30,918 nucleotides of DNA from Bacillota bacterium (GTDB taxonomy: Bacteria > Bacillota > Clostridia > Acetivibrionales > DSM-1351), in assembly GCA_023415305.1 (NCBI GenBank), contig JAEZKZ010000076.1, positions 1-30,918 of the forward strand. The letters are read 5' to 3'. Both the position numbers and the translations under genes were made by a program. The notes below the pieces were generated by a model. That model saw nothing but the letters and a program-made list of their open reading frames with translations. It was not told the DNA's origin and did not search any database. Positions 24,403 to 30,918 of the stretch are shown in pieces (position 1 is the first letter of the stretch; every line of letters begins with the position of its first letter).

Positions 24403-26490
24403 ATGAGCGAATATACCGTTTCAACCAGTCCAAAAGGCACATCCATGTACAGGTGCTGGCTAAGATATTATAAGCTTGAGAATAAAACATTATTAAATGA
24501 TTACAAAAATTTGTTAAAGGAAATTTCTGTAGGTGAAAACACAATAATTATTAAGAATGCTGTTGATGAGCTAAAGAAAGGTTTAGCAGGGATACTTGGC
24601 ATGAAGCCTGTTATTTCGGCAGGCTCAACAAAGACTGCCGGGCTGCTTATGGGCACTGTTGCCGGGAATAAGGAACTCGAAGGGCTGGTTGAAGAGGAGA
24701 AAGGCCGGCTGGAGGAAGAGGGCTTTATTATAAAGCTTATAACCCAACAAAAGAGCAAAAGGCTGCTGGTAGCCGGACAAACAGATAGAGGGCTGATGTA
24801 CGGAGTATTCAGTTTGTTAAGGCTGATTCAGACTGAAACAGCTATAGATGCTCTCCCGAGGATTGAGAATCCTGTTAATCAGTTAAGAATGGTAAACCAT
24901 TGGGATAATATTGACGGGAGTATCGAGAGGGGTTATGCAGGCAAATCCATTTTCTTTAAGAACAACAAAATAATCAAAAACCTTTCGAGAATTTCCGATT
25001 ATGCAAGGTTAATGGCCTCAATCGGAATAAACGCCATAGCTATCAATAATGTTAATGTACATAAATTTGAAACTCTTCTTATAACCGACAATTATATAAA
25101 CGATGTAGTTAGGCTGAATGAAGTATTCCGCGGATATGGCATCAAGCTCTACCTGAGTGTAAATTTCGCCAGCCCACTTTCAGTAGGAGATCTCGACACT
25201 GCAGACCCCTTGGATAAAAGGGTGCGTCAGTGGTGGAAAGACAAAGCTGAATACATTTATTCAAACATACCTGACTTTGGAGGCTTCCTTGTTAAGGCAG
25301 ATTCCGAAGGAAGGCCGGGCCCGTTTACTTATCAACGAACTCATGCAGATGGCGCAAACATGCTGGCTGAGGCTTTGAAACCTTATGACGGAAAAGTTAT
25401 CTGGAGATGCTTTGTTTACAATTGTCAGCAGGATTGGAGAGACCGCACCCTAGACAGAGCAAGGGCAGCCTATGACCACTTTATGCCTCTTGACGGCTCC
25501 TTTGCCGAGAATGTAATGCTTCAAATCAAGCATGGCCCTATGGACTTCCAGGTGCGTGAACCTGTATCCCCTCTCATAGGTGGCTTAACAAATACAAATC
25601 AGGTGTTGGAACTACAGATTACACAGGAATATACCGGACAGCAAAAGCATTTATGCTATCTTGTGCCTATGTGGAAGGAAATATTGGACTTTGATACCTG
25701 CGCAAGGGGCAAGGGTACAACCATAAAGAAAATAATCAGCAGGGAGGTGTTCAACAATAATCTGGGTGGCTTCGCAGCCGTCACAAATATCGGAGCTGAT
25801 ACCAACTGGACGGGACATCAGCTGGCTCAGGCCAATACCTTCGGGTATGCCAGACTGGCCTGGAATCCTGATTTGACCGCTGAGGAAATAGCAGAAGAAT
25901 GGATAAGGCTGACTTTTTCCAACAATCAAGTTGTGGTTGCTACTATCAAGGAAATGCTTCTTGGCTCCTGGAGAGCCTATGAAAACTATACTTCTCCGTT
26001 GGGAATCGGCTGGTTTGTTAATCCAAACCACCATTACGGACCTAATGTTGACGGGTACGAGTACGACAGATGGGGTACTTACCACAGAGCTGATATCAGA
26101 GGAATAGGTGTTGACAGAACTGTTAAAAACGGGACAGGTTACGCCGGACAGTATCATAGGGAAGTTGCAGAATTATATGAAAGCTTTGATAGGTGTCCGG
26201 AGGAATTACTTCTGTTCTTCCACCATGTTCCATATGACCATCGTTTAAAATCAGGGGAGACATTGATACAATACATTTACAATACCCATTTCAAAGGTGC
26301 GGAACAGGCTGAAGAGCTGAAGAGGAAGTGGCAGAGCCTGGAGGGGGAGATTGAGTCTGATGTGTATACTCATGTAATGAAGAGGCTGGAAGGTCAAATA
26401 GAACATTCCAGAGAATGGAGAGACGTGGTAAATACCTATTTCTTCAGAAAAACCGGGATACCCGATGAACTTGGAAGAAAAATATATTAA
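24403..26490 (+). CDS. aguA: GH67 alpha-glucuronidase
   Basis: It removes (4-O-methyl-)D-glucuronic acid from the non-reducing end xylose of short aldouronates by an inverting mechanism. The 695 residues have no signal peptide and match intracellular GH67 enzymes. Catalytic residues are in place: Glu302 in VKADSEGRPGP (acid), and Asp381 in GPMDFQVREP and Glu409 in LQITQEY (base pair). GTG 24364 is open, but ATG 24403 has GGGAGG 6 nt upstream. It lies between uxuA and the beta-xylosidase and links uptake of glucuronoxylan fragments to both xylose release and uronate catabolism. GH67 only acts on terminal residues, which fits an enzyme working together with the xylosidase. Confidence 0.96.
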   Translation: MSEYTVSTSPKGTSMYRCWLRYYKLENKTLLNDYKNLLKEISVGENTIIIKNAVDELKKGLAGILGMKPVISAGSTKTAGLLMGTVAGNKELEGLVEEEKGRLEEEGFIIKLITQQKSKRLLVAGQTDRGLMYGVFSLLRLIQTETAIDALPRIENPVNQLRMVNHWDNIDGSIERGYAGKSIFFKNNKIIKNLSRISDYARLMASIGINAIAINNVNVHKFETLLITDNYINDVVRLNEVFRGYGIKLYLSVNFASPLSVGDLDTADPLDKRVRQWWKDKAEYIYSNIPDFGGFLVKADSEGRPGPFTYQRTHADGANMLAEALKPYDGKVIWRCFVYNCQQDWRDRTLDRARAAYDHFMPLDGSFAENVMLQIKHGPMDFQVREPVSPLIGGLTNTNQVLELQITQEYTGQQKHLCYLVPMWKEILDFDTCARGKGTTIKKIISREVFNNNLGGFAAVTNIGADTNWTGHQLAQANTFGYARLAWNPDLTAEEIAEEWIRLTFSNNQVVVATIKEMLLGSWRAYENYTSPLGIGWFVNPNHHYGPNVDGYEYDRWGTYHRADIRGIGVDRTVKNGTGYAGQYHREVAELYESFDRCPEELLLFFHHVPYDHRLKSGETLIQYIYNTHFKGAEQAEELKRKWQSLEGEIESDVYTHVMKRLEGQIEHSREWRDVVNTYFFRKTGIPDELGRKIY

Positions 26491-26531
26491 TAATTTTTGT
26501 TAAAGACGGAGTAGTTTTGTGGGAGGATAGC

Positions 26532-28703
26532 GTGAAAAATATCCCTGATTATAAAAATAAAGAGTTGAGCTTCGAGACCAGGGCGAAAGACCTGGTCTCA
26601 AGGATGACTCTTGAGGAAAAAGTAACTCAGATGCTTCACAGCTCGCCAGCAATACCCCGTTTGGACGTTAAAGCCTACAACTGGTGGAATGAGGCACTTC
26701 ATGGTGTTGCAAGAGCCGGAACTGCAACTGTGTTCCCGCAGGCAATCGGGCTGGCGGCAACCTTTGACGAAGAACTTCTGTATAAGGCAGCAGATATAAT
26801 TGCCACCGAGGGCAGGGCAAAGTTCCATGAAGCACAGAGAAGAGGCGACACAGATATATATAAGGGGTTGACCTTCTGGTCTCCGAATGTAAATATATTC
26901 AGAGATCCCCGATGGGGAAGAGGCCATGAAACCTTTGGTGAAGACCCTTATCTCACCGGGAGGCTGGGTGTCGCCTTTATTAAGGGGCTTCAGGGGGGGC
27001 ATGAAAAATATTTAAAGACTGCTGCCTGCGCCAAGCACTTTGCAGTTCACAGCGGCCCTGAGGGAGAACGTCACAGCTTTAATACCATAGCTTCAAAAAA
27101 GGATATGTATGAAACCTATCTTCCTGCCTTTAAGGAATGTGTAAAAACCGCCGGAGTTGAGGCCGTAATGGGTGCGTACAACAGAACCAACGGTGAGCCC
27201 TGCTGCGGCAGTAAAACCCTGCTCCGGGATATTCTGAGAGATGAATGGGGCTTCCGAGGTCATGTGGTCTCTGACTGCTGGGCAATCAGGGACTTCCACG
27301 AAAACCACATGGTGACCAGGACCGCTCCGGAATCTGTTGCATTGGCTTTAAGCAATGGCTGTGACCTTAATTGCGGTAATATGTATGTTAATCTTCTGAT
27401 TGCCCACAGGGAAAGGCTTGTGACCGAGGAACAGATAGAACGTTCAGTTATCAGGCTAATGACAACACGTATGAAGCTGGGAATGTTTGATGAGGATGAG
27501 GCTGTTCCCTATGCCTCAATACCTTATGAAATCAATGATTGCCATCTGCATAGGGAATTTTCCCTGGAAATGTCCAAAAAGTCAATAGTACTTCTTAAAA
27601 ATGAAAATAATGCCCTTCCTCTGAATAAGAAAAAAATAAAATCCTTAGCAGTTATCGGCCCCAATGCCGACAGCCGTAGCGCTTTGATAGGTAATTACTT
27701 CGGTACTGCTTCAAGCTATACCACAGTACTTGAAGGAATTAAGTCTGCCGTTATGCCGGGTACAAGGGTATATTATTCTGCCGGCTGCCATCTGTTTAAG
27801 GAAAAACCCGGACTGGCAGCACCGAAAAATTTCTTTGGTGAGGCATTGGCAATGGCCGAAAGAAGCGATGTGGTGGTGGTTTGCCTTGGACTTGATGCCA
27901 CGCTGGAAGGTGAACAGGGAGATGTATCCAATGAGTATGCCAGCGGGGACAAACCAAATCTCAATTTGCCGGGACATCAGCAGGAACTCCTTGAAGCGGT
28001 TTATAGCACTGGCAAACCGGTGATACTGGTGCTTTTATCAGGAAGTGCCCTGGCAGTTAACTGGGCAGATGAGCACGTGCCGGCAATCGTTCAGGCATGG
28101 TATCCGGGGGCTGAAGGCGGAAAGGCCGTGGCAGCGATGCTTTTTGGAGAATACAGCCCAAGCGGCAGGCTGCCGGTTACATTTTACAGGACTTCTGAGG
28201 AATTACCCGACTTTAGCAATTATTCCATGGAGGGCCGTACCTACAGATATATGAAGCATGAGGCACTTTATCCTTTCGGTTATGGACTTGGCTACTCAAA
28301 GTTTGAGTACGGCGAGCTTGAGCTTTCAAAGAGTACTATAGGCGTTGGAGAGGAAATTCAATGTAGAGTTACAGTAAAAAACACCGGCAGCTTTGAGGCC
28401 GATGAGATAGTTCAGCTCTATCTTCAGGATGTTGAGGCAAGTGTGGACATACCCAGGTGGCAGCTGGCCGGTGTAAAAAGAGTACATCTTTTGCCGGAAG
28501 AAGTTGCCGAAGTAGAGCTCTCGATAGTTCCAAGACAAATGGCCATCATAGACAGTGAAGGTAAATGTATTGTGGAACCGGGTTTGTTTAATATATATGT
28601 GTCGGGAAATCAGCCTGACAGGAGAAGTATACAGCTAACCCGAAACAAAGTTTCCAAAGGCAGTTTTGAACTGACAGGAGTTAGAACAGAGATTCAGTAC
28701 TGA
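26532..28703 (+). CDS. GH3 beta-xylosidase
   Basis: A retaining exo-glycosidase of 723 residues that should cut xylooligosaccharides to xylose. The N-terminal barrel contains NWWNEALHGVAR and RDPRWGRGHETFGEDP, both typical of GH3 xylosidases, then KHFAVHSGPEGERH and nucleophile Asp248 in VVSDCW. The sandwich domain (about 370-590) and a C-terminal fibronectin-III-like domain (about 625-705) follow. There is no signal peptide. GTG 26532 behind GGGAGG is preferred; TTG 26517 with GGAG is a possible alternative adding five residues. It is the last gene of the operon. Bifunctional arabinofuranosidase activity is possible in this subfamily. Confidence 0.92.
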   Translation: MKNIPDYKNKELSFETRAKDLVSRMTLEEKVTQMLHSSPAIPRLDVKAYNWWNEALHGVARAGTATVFPQAIGLAATFDEELLYKAADIIATEGRAKFHEAQRRGDTDIYKGLTFWSPNVNIFRDPRWGRGHETFGEDPYLTGRLGVAFIKGLQGGHEKYLKTAACAKHFAVHSGPEGERHSFNTIASKKDMYETYLPAFKECVKTAGVEAVMGAYNRTNGEPCCGSKTLLRDILRDEWGFRGHVVSDCWAIRDFHENHMVTRTAPESVALALSNGCDLNCGNMYVNLLIAHRERLVTEEQIERSVIRLMTTRMKLGMFDEDEAVPYASIPYEINDCHLHREFSLEMSKKSIVLLKNENNALPLNKKKIKSLAVIGPNADSRSALIGNYFGTASSYTTVLEGIKSAVMPGTRVYYSAGCHLFKEKPGLAAPKNFFGEALAMAERSDVVVVCLGLDATLEGEQGDVSNEYASGDKPNLNLPGHQQELLEAVYSTGKPVILVLLSGSALAVNWADEHVPAIVQAWYPGAEGGKAVAAMLFGEYSPSGRLPVTFYRTSEELPDFSNYSMEGRTYRYMKHEALYPFGYGLGYSKFEYGELELSKSTIGVGEEIQCRVTVKNTGSFEADEIVQLYLQDVEASVDIPRWQLAGVKRVHLLPEEVAEVELSIVPRQMAIIDSEGKCIVEPGLFNIYVSGNQPDRRSIQLTRNKVSKGSFELTGVRTEIQY

Positions 28704-28776
28704 TAAATATACCTTCAATATTGAAGTAGAATTCACTAACCTGATTATGTAATTACATATAAAAAATTTTAAGCAG

Positions 28777-28826
28777 ATGCCTTATTACGGTAAATTTAAG
28801 AAATTGCCATGATGAGGCATTTGTTT
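28777..28826 (+). terminator. Terminator after the xylosidase gene
   Basis: ATGCCTTATTACGG (28777-28790) pairs with CCATGATGAGGCAT (28807-28820), with two G-U pairs and one mismatch, followed by TTGTTT. Two perfect AT-rich palindromes precede it: CTTCAATATTGAAG (28713-28726) and TATGTAATTACATA (28746-28759). The rest of the gap to 28953 shows only a weak TATAAG (28876-28881) as possible kinase promoter. Confidence 0.75.
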
Positions 28827-28953
28827 ATATTTTACATATTTTGTTTTTTTTATTAAGGTGATATATTAAGATTGGTATAAGTCCTATCAGAACAGAATGA
28901 TGCTTGTCAGTCGGACAAACTGTGTTATGCCTTGGGGCGGAGGAGTTTTTCGT

Positions 28954-30777
28954 ATGTTACATAATAAAATCATTAAGCCATTCAGTGATATGAAGCTTCA
29001 TACAAAGCTGCTTGTTTCCTATTTGTTCGTGGTATTACTGCCGCTGGTAATGGTGGGATACTTTCTTATAGGCAGAACAACTGAAACATTTTTAAATCAG
29101 ACGGATTATATTAACAAAGTGAATTTCCAGCAGGTTAAAAAAAATATAAGTGATCAGTTGAGAGACTATATGGAAGTTTCCAATATGGTAGAAACAGAAA
29201 AGCAATTGATAGATTACGTTAATACCAGATATGACGACAATGCTGAGTTTTTTGACAAATTTATTGAATATTTGAGGCTCTCTGATACCTATACGGGAGT
29301 TATGCGATTGAAAGTAAATGAAAAGGCGAAATTGGCCATTTATTCAACAAATGACTCAATTATAACTGACGGTGCTTTCATCTATAAAATAGATGAAGAT
29401 GATATTCAAAAAAACCAGTGGTGCAAGCAAAGCTTAGCTGCAAATGGGGATATCGTCATATACGGTCCATATCTGAACAAGAATGGACAAAACGTATTTT
29501 CTATATGCAGGCTTTTGAGACAGAACTCAAAATATATCAACATAGTAAAAATTGAAATCTACGAAAGTGAAATATACAGGTTTATGTCGAAAGAGGCGGC
29601 CTACAAAAAGTTCTTTCTGGTAAATGAAGAGAATGTAATTGTATCCTCCACCGAAAGAGGGTTAATCGGTGAGAACATTAATTCGGCAAATATTATACGG
29701 AATATTGAATACGGTAAATACACAGATTTCAATGAAATACAGGAGGAGGGAACCGACAATATAGTATTAATTGATAATTTCAAGGATATTAAGGCTTTGA
29801 AAAACTGGAAGATGGTATCTGTTGCTTCATCGGAATCGGTGCTTAATGATATAAGAAAAATTGTAACAAACAGTATTTTTATTTGTCTTATCATTTTTTT
29901 TATAACTGTAATTTTTGTGTTGCTCTTTGTAAATAAAATTACCAAAAGACTTAAGCTTCTTGTATTAAATATGGCTAACATAAGAGATGGCAGGTTTGAT
30001 GTTTTTGTAGATGTCAGTGGAAGTGACGAAGTAGCCGAGTTATCGATGAATTTCAAGAGTATGATAGATAGGATTAATTATCTTATCAACGAGGTATATG
30101 TAGCCGAAATGCAGGTCAAGGACCTGAAAATAGAGAAACAGCAAGCCGAGATATGGGCACTTCAAAGCCAGATAAATCCACACTTTCTTTTTAATACAAT
30201 GGAATCCATAAGGATGGATTTATGGCTCAAAAAGGAGTTTGAGATATCAGAGGTTATCGAGCGGTTTTCAACCTTGCTCAGGAAGAGTATAGAATGGTCT
30301 GAGGACAGAAATACCATTAAACATGAAATACAGCTGATTGAAGATTATTTAAAAATACAGAAGTACAGATACGTAAACAAATTTGACTACATATTAGATA
30401 TTGACCAGGAGTTTAATGATTACATAATCCCGAAATTCACACTGCAGCCTATTGTAGAGAATGCAATTTATCACGGCTTGGAGCTTAAAAGTGGAAAAGG
30501 CTGTGTTATTATTACTGCCGGGTTTGTTGGGGAAGATATTAAGATTATCGTGAGGGATGACGGAATGGGAATTAAAAAGGAAGTTCTGACCGCCTTGAAG
30601 AGTGACCTTGAAGGCCAGGAGTCTACCAATGGCAGAAAGGCACGTATTGGAATAAAAAATGTACACCAGCGTTTGAAACTTAACTTTGGAAATAAATATG
30701 GTTTGACATTTGAAAGTGAAGAGGGCTTTGGAACTCAGGTAGAGGTACTGCTGCCGGGTATAAGCCTTAGAAGTTAA
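28954..30777 (+). CDS. YesM-type membrane sensor histidine kinase
   Basis: This 607-residue sensor has a first membrane segment (about 20-39), an extracellular sensor domain (about 40-305), a second segment (about 306-327), and HAMP (about 328-380). A His_kinase domain follows with the phosphoacceptor His410 in LQSQINPHFLFN, and a C-terminal ATPase domain (PIVENAIYHGLELK, VRDDGMGI, GIGIKNVHQR). This is the family that reports on external oligosaccharides to YesN-type regulators, often beside LplA/LplB importers. ATG 28954 has GGAGGAG 8 nt upstream; in-frame ATGs at 28897 and later lie before it and are rejected. The response regulator starts 15 bp after its stop. Confidence 0.93.
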   Translation: MLHNKIIKPFSDMKLHTKLLVSYLFVVLLPLVMVGYFLIGRTTETFLNQTDYINKVNFQQVKKNISDQLRDYMEVSNMVETEKQLIDYVNTRYDDNAEFFDKFIEYLRLSDTYTGVMRLKVNEKAKLAIYSTNDSIITDGAFIYKIDEDDIQKNQWCKQSLAANGDIVIYGPYLNKNGQNVFSICRLLRQNSKYINIVKIEIYESEIYRFMSKEAAYKKFFLVNEENVIVSSTERGLIGENINSANIIRNIEYGKYTDFNEIQEEGTDNIVLIDNFKDIKALKNWKMVSVASSESVLNDIRKIVTNSIFICLIIFFITVIFVLLFVNKITKRLKLLVLNMANIRDGRFDVFVDVSGSDEVAELSMNFKSMIDRINYLINEVYVAEMQVKDLKIEKQQAEIWALQSQINPHFLFNTMESIRMDLWLKKEFEISEVIERFSTLLRKSIEWSEDRNTIKHEIQLIEDYLKIQKYRYVNKFDYILDIDQEFNDYIIPKFTLQPIVENAIYHGLELKSGKGCVIITAGFVGEDIKIIVRDDGMGIKKEVLTALKSDLEGQESTNGRKARIGIKNVHQRLKLNFGNKYGLTFESEEGFGTQVEVLLPGISLRS

Positions 30778-30792
30778 AAAGGAGACAGGCAA

Positions 30793-30918
30793 ATGTATAA
30801 CGTATTGATTGTGGATGACGAACCAAGAATTTGCGCGGGGCTAAGTGTATTTATCGACTGGGAGTCTGTTGGCTTCAGAGTCCTCAATACCGCAGAAAAC
30901 GGACAAGAAGCATTGGAG
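30793..30918 (+). CDS. YesN-type response regulator, 3' end cut by the window edge
   Basis: The first 42 residues of a receiver domain are visible: MYNVLIVDDEPRI with the acidic pair Asp8-Asp9, then GLSVFIDWESVGF and AENGQEAL. The IDWE..GF pattern is characteristic of YesN-type regulators that end in an AraC-type DNA-binding domain, which would lie outside the window. An AAAGGAGA site lies 6 nt upstream, and the gene is coupled to the histidine kinase. Confidence 0.9.
   Translation, partial: MYNVLIVDDEPRICAGLSVFIDWESVGFRVLNTAENGQEALE

Noticed and set aside
28897..28953. N-terminal extension of the histidine kinase
   Set aside because: The added residues precede a strong ribosome site placed for ATG 28954, and the upstream ATG has none.

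Overview
The window reads as chromosome of a low-GC Gram-positive anaerobe of the cellulolytic Clostridia (Ruminiclostridium / Clostridium cellulolyticum-like). The signs are strong AGGAGG ribosome sites, frequent TTG and GTG starts, an LplA/LplB/YtcP-type oligosaccharide importer, a YesM/YesN-type two-component system, and a malate dehydrogenase/malic enzyme pair. The genus is inferred from gene content only. No tRNA, rRNA, CRISPR array, transposase or phage gene was seen.

Region 1 (1-6822) is housekeeping and nitrogen storage: cyanophycinase (cut by the left edge) and cyanophycin synthetase, ended by a clear terminator. A co-directional run follows: an unknown protein, birA overlapping it by 4 nt, a small Arg/Asn/Gln-rich low-complexity protein, and coaX with its own terminator.

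Region 2 (6823-9530) is a redox module. It holds an LDH-fold enzyme whose specificity position is Arg, so it is probably malate dehydrogenase, and a malic enzyme. The malic enzyme promoter carries a perfect Rex-type operator (8140-8157) over its -35, and a long hairpin sits at the predicted mRNA 5' end. Together these fit the clostridial malate shunt, in which NADH electrons are moved to NAD(P)H while oxaloacetate becomes pyruvate.

Region 3 (9531-30918) is a hemicellulose side-chain locus. On the minus strand are a GH2 glycosidase and a GntR/LacI-type regulator. On the plus strand are an ABC importer (two permeases and a lipoprotein, no ATPase), then a minus-strand AraC regulator. Next comes a five-gene plus-strand operon: SASA-family esterase, fructuronate reductase (uxuB), mannonate dehydratase (uxuA), GH67 alpha-glucuronidase and GH3 beta-xylosidase. 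A YesM-like histidine kinase and the first 42 residues of its response regulator close the window. The logic is uptake of acetylated (methyl)glucurono-xylooligosaccharides, then deacetylation, removal of glucuronate, hydrolysis to xylose, and partial catabolism of the glucuronate.

The most interesting non-coding signal is a 42-bp element (37/42 identical) found in both divergent intergenic regions of region 3, at 14234-14275 and 19347-19388. In both places it sits exactly 18 nt before a plus-strand -10-like hexamer. In the second copy it also contains the -35 of a near-consensus minus-strand promoter for the araC gene. It looks like a shared operator tying the regulators, importer and catabolic operon together. 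A 38-codon ORF with a good ribosome site lies just after the first copy.
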